Source of the DNA: Paenarthrobacter sp. DKR-5
Lineage (GTDB): Bacteria; Actinomycetota; Actinomycetes; Actinomycetales; Micrococcaceae
DNA length: 63,751 bases
Assembly: GCF_018531425.1 (NCBI RefSeq)
Contig: NZ_JAHBOI010000011.1
Location: forward strand, 1 to 63,751
Direction: 5' to 3'
The notes under the pieces were generated by a model that did no database searches, had not been told where the DNA came from, and saw only the letters and a list, made by a program, of their open reading frames with translations. Both the position numbers and the translations under genes were made by a program. Shown here one piece after another: positions 8,378-16,866 of this stretch; positions within the stretch are counted from its first letter, which is position 1; each line of letters opens with the position of its first letter.

Positions 8378-8967
8378 GCGCGCGACTCGAGGTTCTGCAG
8401 CGCCTGGTGGGCGGTGGGCTCGTTGGAAGAACGGTTCCACGGCATCCAGGACAGGGCCTTGCCCATCGCGCAGCTGTCCGTCGCCGCGGAGTAGGTAAGA
8501 CCTGCGCCGATCCCGCCTGCGATCAGCCGCAGTTTCGGAGAGATGAAACGCCCGGCCAGGATGCTCGCCAGGACGATCGAGCCGGCGGTCATCCGCACCT
8601 GGCGCTCGAGGGCCCAGGTCTTGCGGCCGTGCACCACGTCGCCCCCGGCTGCCGCGTACGCGGGCACTCCCCCTTCAAGAACGGCGGCGGCGGACAGTCC
8701 GGCCGCCGAGAGTCGCTTGCGCGCCTGCTCCGCGCGTGCTCCGGACTGGCAGACAAGGACGACGCGGGTCCCCAGCTTGGAGGCGAATTCCTCGGTATGC
8801 TCGCTCAGCAGTGGCAGCGGAACGTGGTAGGAGCCCTTGATATGGCGGGAGTCGAATTCAGCGCCGCTGCGCACGTCGATCACCATCAGGTCATCGTGGT
8901 TTGCCGTCCAGGTCTTCAAGGTGGCGGCGTCGATGGTAGAGGGGGCGGTTGCGGTGGTGTTCGTCAT
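8374..8967 (-). CDS. Single-domain rhodanese with C-terminal DUF2892-like membrane hairpin
   Basis: The 197-residue protein has an N-terminal rhodanese domain (about 12-108) with the active loop CQSGARA (C73), expected to bind a persulfide. A DUF2892-like hairpin (about 125-160) tethers it to the membrane. It is probably a sulfurtransferase feeding the TauE/SafE exporter encoded in overlap downstream. I chose the ATG at 8967 since the domain starts soon after; a longer form from 9042 would add an atypical leader. The intergenic space to the divergent CstR-like gene holds the second palindromic operator. Confidence 0.88.
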   Translation of the reverse strand: MTNTTATAPSTIDAATLKTWTANHDDLMVIDVRSGAEFDSRHIKGSYHVPLPLLSEHTEEFASKLGTRVVLVCQSGARAEQARKRLSAAGLSAAAVLEGGVPAYAAAGGDVVHGRKTWALERQVRMTAGSIVLASILAGRFISPKLRLIAGGIGAGLTYSAATDSCAMGKALSWMPWNRSSNEPTAHQALQNLESRA

Positions 8968-9127
8968 AGCTACTTTCGGTATATCAGAGGGTTTACTGCT
9001 GGTGTACGGGCGATGAACCCATACTGGCCCGGCGCGGAACAAGGGAACCGCGCGACCCGGGCCGTCGGTCAGGGCACTCGCCCTGGCGGCGGAAAGCAGG
9101 CCTGATGCTTGCCACCAAGTATTTCAT

Positions 9128-9143
9128 ATACCCCCGGGGGTAA
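9128..9143. promoter_or_regulatory. CsoR/CstR-type operator, site 2
   Basis: ATACCCCCGGGGGTAA contains the perfect 14-bp palindrome TACCCCCGGGGGTA (9129-9142) and matches ATACCC-N4-GGGTAT at 11 of 12 fixed positions. It lies between the leftward rhodanese-TauE operon and the rightward CstR-like gene, so it can control both, including autoregulation. Confidence 0.7.
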
Positions 9144-9199
9144 CGAATCGGATACGGAAGGGGGTATTATTGGTCGGTTATCGATGTGAGGAGAACAAA

Positions 9200-9460
9200 A
9201 TGGTGGAACTGGATGCAGCACAGATGAGCCCGGTCCTGAACCGTCTTCGGCGGGCCCAGGGCCAGCTGGCGGCAGTTACCCGGATGATTGAGGAAGGTCG
9301 CGACTGCGCCGATGTAGTCACCCAGCTGTCGGCTGTCTCCAAAGCCGTGGACCGGGCAGGCTTCGCGATCATCTCCTCCGGGCTTGAGCAGTGCTTCCGC
9401 TCGGAGAACAGCGAAGTTGACCGGCAGCGCCTCGAGAAGCTCTTCCTCTCCCTGGCCTGA
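9200..9460 (+). CDS. cstR: CsoR/CstR family repressor, persulfide-sensing type
   Basis: An 86-residue all-helical metalloregulator-fold protein (DUF156). Numbered from the ATG at 9200, cysteines 36 and 65 match the two conserved thiols of the family, but the copper-ligand histidine between them (position 61 in Mycobacterium CsoR) is glycine (SGLEQC). Loss of that histidine is typical of CstR, which forms di-, tri- or tetrasulfide bridges between the two cysteines when per- or polysulfides rise. Neighbours (rhodanese, TauE, persulfide dioxygenase) support this. GTGAGGAG gives a good ribosome site. Copper sensing is less likely but not excluded. Confidence 0.85.
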   Translation: MVELDAAQMSPVLNRLRRAQGQLAAVTRMIEEGRDCADVVTQLSAVSKAVDRAGFAIISSGLEQCFRSENSEVDRQRLEKLFLSLA

Positions 9461-9469
9461 GCCACCTGC

Positions 9470-10531
9470 TCACCGACCCGCCCGCGCCGAAACCGGCAGG
9501 GCACGGTTGCGTGCCCTTGCAGCGGCGAAGAGCCAGACCGCGGCGAAGAAGACCACCAGGGCCACTCCGAGGAACCTGATGTCCACGGCGGCGATGACGT
9601 CCAGCGGTCCCGTTCTGACGCCGAGCATCTCGGCTGCCACCGAGGCCAGTCCCGTCGCCCCGACGAAGAAGGCCACGAGCACCGATACGGCCGTGACGAC
9701 CAGGTTGTAGTAGATCTTCCGGCGCTGGTCCATGGCAGCCCAGCGGTACACGCGGTTCATGAACACGCCGTCGGCACTGTCAAAGAGCGCCATTCCAGCC
9801 GTGAACAGCAGGGGCAGCACGAGGACCGCGTACCGGGGAAGCCCCGGCGTCAGAGCCCCGGCGACGAAGAGGCTGATGGAAGCCGCCGTGTCGAGTCCCA
9901 GCCCGAACAGAAAGCCGGTGGGGTACATCTTCCACGCACGGTCAACCAACCGGGCGAGCGGGCGGAAGACCCTGGCCAGCACTCCCCTCCTGTCCAGGTG
10001 GCCAGCCATCTCGGACTCGGACAGCTGTCCGCTGCGCGCACTGCTTAGCGCCGATCCCATCCCCCTGAGCGAGGAAAGGTTCAGCACGCCCGTCAACAGG
10101 AGGAACAGTCCGGAGACCGTGCCGCCCCAGATCGAAGTTGTCTGCCGCAGGCCGGACCCTTCGTCCGCCAGGCTGCCCGCGAAGGCGTCCAGCCCGGCCA
10201 ACAGCAGCACGACGGCAGAGAGGACCACTGTCGAGTGCCCGAGCGCGAACCAGAAGCCGGCGGTCATCGGGCGGCGGCCCGCCGCGATCAGGCGGCGGGT
10301 CGCATTGTCGATGGCCGCAATGTGGTCAGCATCGAAGGCGTGCCGTATCCCCAATGCGTAGGCGCTGACGGCAAGTCCGGCCAGCAGCGCGGGGTGGCCT
10401 CCGGCGGCACTGACAGCTGGCAAGACGAACCCGAAGAGCAAACCCCAGCCGGCCAGGTGCAGCGCCAGGACCGCGGCGCCCATGCCGACCAAGGAGCGCT
10501 TCTCCTCGGGGTGCAAGCCGGTGCGGGACAT
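9470..10531 (-). CDS. NiCoT family nickel/cobalt transporter
   Basis: A 353-residue, roughly eight-helix protein of the NixA/HoxN family. The helix II signature RHAFDADHI (63-71), then FALGHSTVV, LGLDTAA and GMALFDSADG are the four conserved family motifs. It should import Ni2+ or Co2+ using the proton gradient. The ATG at 10531 is preceded by GGAAAGGA; an in-frame ATG at 10549 is possible. It lies downstream of the persulfide dioxygenase gene on the same strand (90-bp gap) and converges on cstR with a 9-bp gap. Why a Ni/Co importer sits here is unclear; it may be read-through expressed with the persulfide operon. Confidence 0.88.
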   Translation of the reverse strand: MSRTGLHPEEKRSLVGMGAAVLALHLAGWGLLFGFVLPAVSAAGGHPALLAGLAVSAYALGIRHAFDADHIAAIDNATRRLIAAGRRPMTAGFWFALGHSTVVLSAVVLLLAGLDAFAGSLADEGSGLRQTTSIWGGTVSGLFLLLTGVLNLSSLRGMGSALSSARSGQLSESEMAGHLDRRGVLARVFRPLARLVDRAWKMYPTGFLFGLGLDTAASISLFVAGALTPGLPRYAVLVLPLLFTAGMALFDSADGVFMNRVYRWAAMDQRRKIYYNLVVTAVSVLVAFFVGATGLASVAAEMLGVRTGPLDVIAAVDIRFLGVALVVFFAAVWLFAAARARNRALPVSARAGR

Positions 10532-10620
10532 CGCGGTCATCCTTTCCATGAGGGTCGAGCGGGGCAGCGTGCGGGAGGCGCGGCGCAGGCTCCTGACTGG
10601 AGCCTGCACCCTTGCGCTGC

Positions 10621-11991
10621 CTAGGCTTCCTGCAGCGCGGTCTTATCCACGGGCAGCCCGGTGGCTTCCGCGTCACCGAAGGCCGCATCGATGTGCACGA
10701 CCTCTTTACCGGCGCGCTGAAGCAAGCTGGCTCCCACGCCTGCCCGGTAGCCCGAGGCGCAATGGACCCACAGCTTGCCGGCCGGCACTTCGTCCATGCG
10801 GTTGAGCAGTTCGTGCAAGGGAATGTTGACGGCGCCAGGAATCCGGGATTCGGCGAATTCGTCGCGGCGGCGCACGTCGAGGATCACCTCATTCGCGGGA
10901 CGGTCCTTCAGCACGGACTCCCAGCCCACCCGCGGGTAGGAGGCAACGGGCGCGTTCGGAGCCAGTGCATGCGGCTCGGTTCCAACGGCCGCATCCGGGG
11001 AGTCGATGCCGATGCGGGACAGGTCACGGATGGCGTTTTCGACGTCCTCGCGGGAGCCGACCAAGGTCAGCTTCTGGTCCCATGGCAGGACCCAACCCAG
11101 GAAGGTGGTGAAGCTTGAGCCATTGCCGTATTCGAAGCTCACGCTGCCCTGCAGGTGGTTGCTGGCGAAAGCGACGCGATGGCGCAGGTCCACAACCCAT
11201 TCGCCTTCGTCCAGGCGGCGGGTCAGTTCCTCGGGGTCCAGGGACTCCGGGACCGAAAGATCGGCAGGGCCGGGGCCCTCGGCGTTGGCCGGCCCCATGT
11301 GGGCGTAATAGGAGGGGTACGCGGTGAGATTGGCGATGAGTTCGCGGACAAAGTGTTCCTCGTCCGTGTCCGTCAGCGCATGGTTGGTGGTTAGCTGCTC
11401 GCCGATGGTCGACGATCCCGCGCCGGTGGCCGGACCCGACGAGCAGAACGAGCCGAAGCCGTGGGTCGGGAACAGCGAGGCGTCATGGGTTGCCTCCTCC
11501 ACCAGCCGGCGGACCGAGGCGTACTGGTCGTGCGTCAGACCCACCGTGTCCGCGTCGGCGACGAGGTCGGTGCGCCCGACGGAGCCGTAGAGCAGGCTTC
11601 CACCGGAGAACACCGCTTCCTTCTCACCGTCGGAGGCGATGTAGGACAGATGCGTGTGGGTGTGCCCGGGCGTAGCGACGGCCTTGACCGAGAAGCTGCC
11701 GACCTGGACGGTCTGGCCGTCGGCAATCGGTTCGCGCTCGAACTGCACCGGGTCCGCGGCGTTGACCAAGTAGACCGCGCCGTGCGCCTTGGCCAGCTCC
11801 AAGCCGCCGGTGACATAGTCGTTGTGGAGATGGGTTTCCGCCACGTGGGTGATCTTCACGCCTGCTTCAGCGGCGACCGCTTCGACCCGGTCGAAGTCCC
11901 GCTGCGGGTCGATGACGAGCGCCACTGCGCCGTCATGCACAAGGTAGCTGCGGTCCCCGAGCTGGGGGGTGTCGATGACGATAACGTCCAT
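10621..11991 (-). CDS. Persulfide dioxygenase fused to two rhodanese domains
   Basis: A 456-residue fusion. The N-terminal metallo-beta-lactamase domain (1-240) is of the ETHE1 type: THLHNDYVTGG with H54, H56 and D58, TPGHTHTH with H110, and D142 in GRTD. ETHE1 enzymes use Fe(II) to oxidise glutathione (here perhaps mycothiol or other thiol) persulfide to sulfite. A first rhodanese domain (about 260-355) lacks the active cysteine; the second (about 365-456) has CASGYRAG with C411. The enzyme would convert persulfide to sulfite and then thiosulfate. GGAGG precedes the ATG at 11991; a CstR-type operator lies 51 bp upstream. Confidence 0.9.
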   Translation of the reverse strand: MDVIVIDTPQLGDRSYLVHDGAVALVIDPQRDFDRVEAVAAEAGVKITHVAETHLHNDYVTGGLELAKAHGAVYLVNAADPVQFEREPIADGQTVQVGSFSVKAVATPGHTHTHLSYIASDGEKEAVFSGGSLLYGSVGRTDLVADADTVGLTHDQYASVRRLVEEATHDASLFPTHGFGSFCSSGPATGAGSSTIGEQLTTNHALTDTDEEHFVRELIANLTAYPSYYAHMGPANAEGPGPADLSVPESLDPEELTRRLDEGEWVVDLRHRVAFASNHLQGSVSFEYGNGSSFTTFLGWVLPWDQKLTLVGSREDVENAIRDLSRIGIDSPDAAVGTEPHALAPNAPVASYPRVGWESVLKDRPANEVILDVRRRDEFAESRIPGAVNIPLHELLNRMDEVPAGKLWVHCASGYRAGVGASLLQRAGKEVVHIDAAFGDAEATGLPVDKTALQEA

Positions 11992-12041
11992 GATGTGTCC
12001 TCCAAAAGTCTCAGGCGGTGCCGTAACACCGCTCTTCCAAG

Positions 12042-12057
12042 ATACCCTAGGGGGTAT
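12042..12057. promoter_or_regulatory. CsoR/CstR-type operator, site 3
   Basis: ATACCCTAGGGGGTAT has exact ATACCC and GGGTAT arms with a 4-bp spacer. It is placed between the divergent persulfide dioxygenase (start 11991) and DUF302 (start 12181) genes and can repress both. Confidence 0.7.
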
Positions 12058-12180
12058 GCCAGGCTCAAGTCCCGGACAACGCCGCGGCCCGCTGCCAGAC
12101 ACGCAGCGGGGCTGGCTCAAACCACCGCGGACGGGAAGAATCTGGACATGGACACCCAGAGCCCAAGGAAAGGAAGTCCC

Positions 12181-12597
12181 ATGGAATACGCCCACACCAT
12201 CACGGTTCCCGCCGGATTCGAGGAGACCGTCACCAGGACCAGGGAGGCCCTGGCGACGCAAGGCTTCGGAGTCCTGACGGAGATCGATGTCAACGCCACG
12301 TTCACCGCCAAACTGGGAGCCGAGGCCGGAGACGCCGTCGGGAGCTACCTCATTCTGGGTGCCTGCAACCCGCCGCTCGCGCAGCGCGCGATCGCTGCCG
12401 ATTCCGGCATCGGCGCCCTCCTGCCCTGCAACGTCGTCATCCGCCGCGCTGCAGGTGACACCGCAACCACGGTCCAGGCAATCGACCCGATGACCATGGT
12501 CCAGCTCAGCGGCCAGCCCGCGATCCAGGAGGTGGCCGCTGAGGCCGACCGACGCCTGCAGGCGGCCCTGTCCACGCTAGGGGAAACCTCCCGCTGA
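12181..12597 (+). CDS. DUF302 domain protein
   Basis: A 138-residue protein with the DUF302 pattern: an N-terminal strand, TREALATQGFGVLTEIDV, then the conserved LGACNPPLAQRAI and LLPCNVVIRR, each with a cysteine. DUF302 proteins are small alpha/beta proteins found often beside CstR, rhodanese and persulfide dioxygenase genes; function unknown. The ATG at 12181 has AAGGAAAGGAAG upstream; an in-frame ATG at 12148 would add 11 residues. It shares the operator at 12042-12057 with the divergent persulfide dioxygenase. Confidence 0.85.
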   Translation: MEYAHTITVPAGFEETVTRTREALATQGFGVLTEIDVNATFTAKLGAEAGDAVGSYLILGACNPPLAQRAIAADSGIGALLPCNVVIRRAAGDTATTVQAIDPMTMVQLSGQPAIQEVAAEADRRLQAALSTLGETSR

Positions 12598-12620
12598 GAG
12601 CCGTCCCCTAGGCTTAGGGG

Positions 12621-13070
12621 ATGCGAATCAACGCCTTCTCGGACGTCTGCCTGCGTGCCATGATGCTGCTGGCGGCTGCGCCGGAGGGCGAGCTGCTCAC
12701 CACGCAGGCCATCACCGACGGCGTGGGGGTTCCCTACAACCACGTGAGCAAGGCTGTCATGAAGCTGCGCAGCCTTGACCTGGTGGCTGTGACCAGGGGG
12801 CGGGCCGGCGGTGCGGCAATCAGCCCCGCCGGACGCACCGCCACCGTAGGCTGGCTGCTCCGGCAGCTGGACGGCCGCGAGGACCTCGTCGACTGCGAGT
12901 TCCCGCACGGGGACTGCCCGCTCAACCACGACTGCGGGCTGCGCTCCGCTCTCCGGCGCGCCCGCGAAGCGTTCTACCGCGAGCTGGACGATGTGGTCAT
13001 CTCGGAGCTGCCGAACCCGAAGCAGATGGGGCCGGTGTTTGTGAACTTGCTCACCCGCCGGCCGGCCTGA
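12621..13070 (+). CDS. nsrR: NsrR-type Rrf2 family nitric-oxide-sensing repressor
   Basis: A 149-residue winged-helix Rrf2 protein. The helix-turn-helix is around 25-60 (TTQAITDGVGVPYNHVSKAV). Three cysteines at 92, 99 and 105 (DCEF...GDCPL...HDCGL) match the spacing of the Fe-S cluster ligands of actinobacterial NsrR. NO attacks the cluster and releases the repressor. The flavohaemoglobin gene starts 110 bp downstream with a 17-bp inverted repeat in the gap, the textbook target arrangement. DUF302 ends only 23 bp upstream. Confidence 0.9.
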   Translation: MRINAFSDVCLRAMMLLAAAPEGELLTTQAITDGVGVPYNHVSKAVMKLRSLDLVAVTRGRAGGAAISPAGRTATVGWLLRQLDGREDLVDCEFPHGDCPLNHDCGLRSALRRAREAFYRELDDVVISELPNPKQMGPVFVNLLTRRPA

Positions 13071-13092
13071 TCCGCGCCAACTCAGGGAACTC

Positions 13093-13109
13093 TTCTACGA
13101 ACCGTAGAA
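13093..13109. promoter_or_regulatory. Inverted repeat in the hmp promoter, probable NsrR operator
   Basis: TTCTACG-AAC-CGTAGAA, a perfect 7-bp inverted repeat with a 3-bp spacer, lies between nsrR and the flavohaemoglobin gene. Size and position fit an Rrf2-family binding site; the assignment to NsrR is inferred from adjacency. Confidence 0.6.
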
Positions 13110-13179
13110 CTGTGGATTTAATCCAGCATTTCCGGTGCTAGTTTTGGCGTGTTGCATCCCTTCCAGCTAGGAGAACCCA

Positions 13180-14352
13180 GTGCTGTCGGACAAGTCGCAC
13201 GCCATCATCGAAGCCACTCTGCCGCTCGTGGGCGCCCGCATCCAGGTCATTACCCCGAACTTCTACCGGCGTCTTTTCGGCGCCCATCCGGAACTTCTCG
13301 ACGGCCTCTTCAGCCGCTCGAACCAGCGTGACGGCGCCCAGCAGCAGGCCCTGGCGGGGAGCATTGCCGGCTTTGCCACCCACCTCGTCCGGAACCCGGG
13401 CACGGTGCCGGAGGCCATCCTCTCCCGCATTGCCCACAAGCATGCCTCCCTGGGCATCCTTCCGGAGCAGTACGACGTCGTGTACAAGCACCTTTTCGAT
13501 GCCATCGCCGAAGAACTCGCGGACGTCATCACTGACGAGATCGCCGCCGCCTGGAGCGAGGTCTACTGGCTGATGGCCCATGCCCTGATCAAGCTGGAGA
13601 AAGGCCTCTACGCCCGCCAGGCGAACGACCGCATGTGGGCGCCGTGGCGCGTGGTGGTCAAGGAGGCTGCCGGCACCAGCGCCATCACCTTCATTCTGGA
13701 GCCTGCGGACGAGACACCCGTCACCCTCGCCGCCCCGGGCCAGTTCGTGAGCGTACGGGTCCAGCTGCCCGACGGCGTGCGCCAGGTGCGCCAGTACTCG
13801 CTCTCGGGCGAGCTCTCCTCCACATCGCGCAGGATGTTCACCACCAAGCTGGATGAACACGGCGAGGTCTCCCCCGTGCTGCACCGCGACATCGAGGTCG
13901 GCGACCTCATTGAACTGTCCAATCCTTACGGGGACGTCACGCTCACTGACGGCGACACCCCCCTCGTGCTGGCCTCGGCAGGAATCGGTTGCACTCCGAC
14001 CGCGTCGATCCTCAGCCATCTGGCCGACACCAGTTCCCGCCGCGAAGTGATGGTCCTGCACGCCGAAGGGTCGCTCGAGGACTGGGCGCTGCGCGAGCAG
14101 ATGCGCGAAGACGTGGCACGGCTCGACTCTGCCGAACTCGAACTCTGGCTCAAGACCCCCGCGCCCGGCGCGCGAACCGGGTACATGTCGCTCGAAGGCC
14201 TCGAAATCCCCGCCGATGCGTCCGTCTACCTCTGCGGGCCGCTGCCCTTCATGAAGAAGATCCGCTCCGAGGCTCTCGACGCCGGCATCCCTGCCAGCCG
14301 CATCCACTACGAGGTCTTCGGCCCCGATGTCTGGCTGGCGGCGGCCAGCTAA
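13180..14352 (+). CDS. hmp: Flavohaemoglobin (nitric oxide dioxygenase)
   Basis: A 390-residue protein with an N-terminal globin (1-140), FAD domain (about 150-255) and NAD(P)H domain (260-385). Haem-pocket residues are visible: Tyr29 in NFYRR, glutamines at 54-56 and the proximal His in KHAS (88). The flavin site RQYSLS, the nucleotide site GIGCTPT and the closing FGP motif are all present. It turns NO and O2 into nitrate in the cytoplasm. The start is a GTG at 13180 with a GGAGA site upstream. Located under probable NsrR control; a strong terminator follows. Confidence 0.95.
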   Translation: MLSDKSHAIIEATLPLVGARIQVITPNFYRRLFGAHPELLDGLFSRSNQRDGAQQQALAGSIAGFATHLVRNPGTVPEAILSRIAHKHASLGILPEQYDVVYKHLFDAIAEELADVITDEIAAAWSEVYWLMAHALIKLEKGLYARQANDRMWAPWRVVVKEAAGTSAITFILEPADETPVTLAAPGQFVSVRVQLPDGVRQVRQYSLSGELSSTSRRMFTTKLDEHGEVSPVLHRDIEVGDLIELSNPYGDVTLTDGDTPLVLASAGIGCTPTASILSHLADTSSRREVMVLHAEGSLEDWALREQMREDVARLDSAELELWLKTPAPGARTGYMSLEGLEIPADASVYLCGPLPFMKKIRSEALDAGIPASRIHYEVFGPDVWLAAAS

Positions 14353-14393
14353 GCCGCCCGCGCGGCGGGACTTCCGCCTCTAACGGGCTTTTC

Positions 14394-14438
14394 AGGGCCG
14401 CGGAACCTTTAGAAGCAAGGGTTCCGCGGCCCTTTTTT
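14394..14438. terminator. Rho-independent terminator after hmp
   Basis: The stem AGGGCCGCGGAACC pairs with GGTTCCGCGGCCCT across an 11-bp loop and is followed by TTTTTT. Confidence 0.92.
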
Positions 14439-14474
14439 GGGCCGCCGCACCGGACGCCGACAAGGCAGGTTCAG

Positions 14475-15962
14475 ATGAGCGCCACGAGCACCGTCCAGCC
14501 AGGTCCGCCCGCTGCCAGGGGCGGCCGCACCGGATCGGTGGTCATGCTGGTCCTGGGCATCCTGTTGGCGATGGGCGGGTTCGCCCTCGCCGTGGGCGGC
14601 GCCTTCGCGGCAGTCGCGGCTGCGGTGCAGGGAAGCACAGGCTACTTCAGCACCTCGACCGAGCGGATTTCAAGCACTTCCTACGCGCTGACCTCGCCGG
14701 GCCTGAACATCATGGAGGGCGGTGCCGCGGCGCGTCCGCCGGTCGACGTCGGGCGGATCCGCCTGCGCGTCACGCCGGCGCCGGGCGCCGCCGTCTTCAT
14801 CGGCATAGCGCCGCAAGCCGACGTCGACCGCTATCTTTCCGGGGTCGCCCATACCGAAGTCACGGAACTGCGCTTCAACCCGTTCCGGGTGCAGTACCGC
14901 GACCTGCCCGGGACAACCGTCCCGGCTCCGCCGGCCGGGCAGAGCTTCTGGACCGCCTCCAGCTCCGGCACGGGCACCCAGGAAATCACCGTCAGCCTGC
15001 AGCCGGGCAGCTGGGCGGTGGTCGTGATGAATGCGAATGCCCGGCCGGGTGTGACCGTGGACCTGCAGGCAGGCTTCCACACCGACCTCCTCGGACCGGT
15101 GGCGGCAGGGCTCCTGGCGGCCGCTGCGGTGATGCTCCTGATCGGCGTGCCTCTGCTTGTGGCGGGCGCAATGGGCCTGGGCAGCCACACCGGAGCACCC
15201 CTGGGCCCGCCGCCCGGCTCCCGGCCGGGCCCGCTGCCCGGCTACGACGTCCGGCCGCTGCCACCTGGGGTACCCGGCCACGACGCGCGGCCCTACCCTG
15301 CCGAGCTCACCGGCCATCTGGACCCGGTCTTGTCGCGCTGGCTTTGGCTGGTCAAATGGTTCCTGGCCATTCCGCATGTGGTCGTGCTGTTCTTCCTGTG
15401 GTTCGCATTGGTCGTCACGACCATCGTCGCCGGCTTCGCGATCCTCTTCACCGGCCGGTATCCGCGCCGGCTGTTTGCTTTCAACGTGGGAGTGCTGCGC
15501 TGGTCCTGGCGGGTGGGTTTCTATGCCTATTCGGCCTTGGGGACCGACCGTTACCCGCCCTTCACGCTGGCCCGCACCGACTATCCGGCTGATTTCGACG
15601 TGCCCTACCCCGAGCGGCTCTCCCGCGGGCTGGTGCTGGTCAAGTCCTGGCTGCTGGCGATCCCCCATCTGCTCATCGTCGGCATTCTGACCAGCGGCTC
15701 GACCTACTGGTGGGGACGCGAAGGAGACTACCTCCGCTCCACCGGTCCGTCGCTGCTTGGGCTGCTGGTGCTGGTTGCAGGCGTGAGCCTGCTCTTCACG
15801 TCCAGGTATCCGCGTCCGTTGTTCGCGCTCGTCATCGGGCTCAACCGCTGGGTCTACCGGGTCGCGGCCTACACCGCGCTGATGCGGGACGAGTATCCGC
15901 CGTTCCGTCTGGACCAAGGTCCGATCGAAAATCCGACGGAACCGCCGCATCCGGGCGCCTAG
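14475..15962 (+). CDS. DUF4389 domain membrane protein
   Basis: A 495-residue protein. An N-terminal membrane helix (about 21-47) and a second at 208-235 enclose an outer region with beta-rich sequence; a Pro/Gly-rich linker (236-280) leads to two DUF4389 units, each recognised by a Trp-rich WLVKWFLAIPH-like start and a GRYP-R-LF / SRYP-R-LF signature. Function unknown. The stop TAG lies inside the CCTAGG target duplicated by the IS481 insertion that begins at the next base. The protein itself is intact. Confidence 0.8.
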   Translation: MSATSTVQPGPPAARGGRTGSVVMLVLGILLAMGGFALAVGGAFAAVAAAVQGSTGYFSTSTERISSTSYALTSPGLNIMEGGAAARPPVDVGRIRLRVTPAPGAAVFIGIAPQADVDRYLSGVAHTEVTELRFNPFRVQYRDLPGTTVPAPPAGQSFWTASSSGTGTQEITVSLQPGSWAVVVMNANARPGVTVDLQAGFHTDLLGPVAAGLLAAAAVMLLIGVPLLVAGAMGLGSHTGAPLGPPPGSRPGPLPGYDVRPLPPGVPGHDARPYPAELTGHLDPVLSRWLWLVKWFLAIPHVVVLFFLWFALVVTTIVAGFAILFTGRYPRRLFAFNVGVLRWSWRVGFYAYSALGTDRYPPFTLARTDYPADFDVPYPERLSRGLVLVKSWLLAIPHLLIVGILTSGSTYWWGREGDYLRSTGPSLLGLLVLVAGVSLLFTSRYPRPLFALVIGLNRWVYRVAAYTALMRDEYPPFRLDQGPIENPTEPPHPGA

Positions 15963-15963
15963 G
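15958..15963. repeat. Target-site duplication, left copy (CCTAGG)
   Basis: CCTAGG directly abuts the left IS end and is repeated at 16867-16872. It contains the TAG stop of the DUF4389 gene. Confidence 0.9.
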
Positions 15964-16866
15964 TGTACTGAGCCGGGACGTTGTTGACATTTGGGGGCTT
16001 GAAAAGGAGGAGGACCTCCGGGCTAAGTGGAGCTGTCTAGTTCACACACTTTGCACGCGGAGGTCCTCATGTCCCACGCTAATGCCCGTTTGACGGTTCA
16101 CGGAAGGCAGCTGATCATCGACCGGGTGGCTGCGGGCCGCCCGGTCGCTCACATCGCCGCGGAGCTGGGGGTGTCGCGGCAAACCGCTTACCGGTGGGTG
16201 AACCGTTTCCGGGCTGAAGGAGCCGCAGGTTTATCGGACCGCTCAAGCCGGCCCAGGACCTCACCCGGACGCACAGGACCTGAACGCGAGCAGGCCGTTC
16301 TGCACGCACGACGGACCTTACGGTTCGGGCCGCTGCGGATCGCGGCGCTCACCGGCGCCCCGATCCGCGCGGCCAGGGCCACGGCGAACCGGTATGAGCG
16401 CTCACGGCCCGGGGAACTGGTCCACCTGGATGTGAAGAAGCTCGGCCGCATCCCCGACGGCGGCGGCTGGCGGGCACACGGCCGCTCCGAAAAGGTCAAG
16501 GGCCGCGGGATCGGCTACGACTACGTCCACGTCGCTATCGATGACCACACCCGTATCGGCTACGCAGAGGTGCTCCCCGACGAAAAGGGCGTCACTGCCG
16601 CGGGTTTCCTCGGCCGCGCCGCCGTCGCGGACCTCGGAGCCGTTCAGCGCTTCATCAAGCCCCACTGCCCCTGGACCAACGGCAAAGCTGAACGCTTCAA
16701 CCGCACCCTGCAAACCGAATGGGCCTACCGGCAGGTCTTCACCAGCAGCAGCCACCGCCAGACAGCCCTTGCACCCTGGCTCGAGCACTACAACACTGAA
16801 CGCATCCACACCGGCATCGGAACCACACCCATCACCCGAGTGTCACCAACCTAACGGCTCAGTACA
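15964..16866. mobile_element. IS481-family insertion sequence, 903 bp, internally deleted
   Basis: The element is bounded by 26-bp imperfect inverted ends: TGTACTGAGCCG... at 15964-15989 and its inverted partner at 16841-16866, with four mismatches. It is flanked by 6-bp direct repeats CCTAGG, matching the NCTAGN target preference known for IS481. It carries one transposase gene; the stop codon of that gene lies in the right inverted end. The element is shorter than the usual 1.0-1.1 kb, in keeping with the two gaps seen in the protein. Confidence 0.92.
16069..16854 (+). pseudogene. IS481-family transposase with two in-frame internal deletions
   Basis: The 261-residue frame starts MSHANARLTVHGRQL, has a helix-turn-helix near 30-60, then DVKKLGRIPDGGGW and NGKAERFNRTL, all typical of IS481 transposases, which are usually about 320 residues. 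Two blocks seem absent: about 25 residues after RIAALTG, and about 35 after GFLGRAAV, where family members carry the TDN segment with the second catalytic Asp. The first Asp (HLDV) and the final Glu (KAERF) remain. The reading frame is intact at both joints. I judge it inactive; the length comparison rests on my memory of the family. Confidence 0.75.

Noticed and set aside
9200-9460. Calling the regulator a copper-sensing CsoR
   Set aside because: The His ligand of the Cys-His-Cys copper site is Gly61, and no copper ATPase or chaperone is nearby; the sulfur genes favour CstR.
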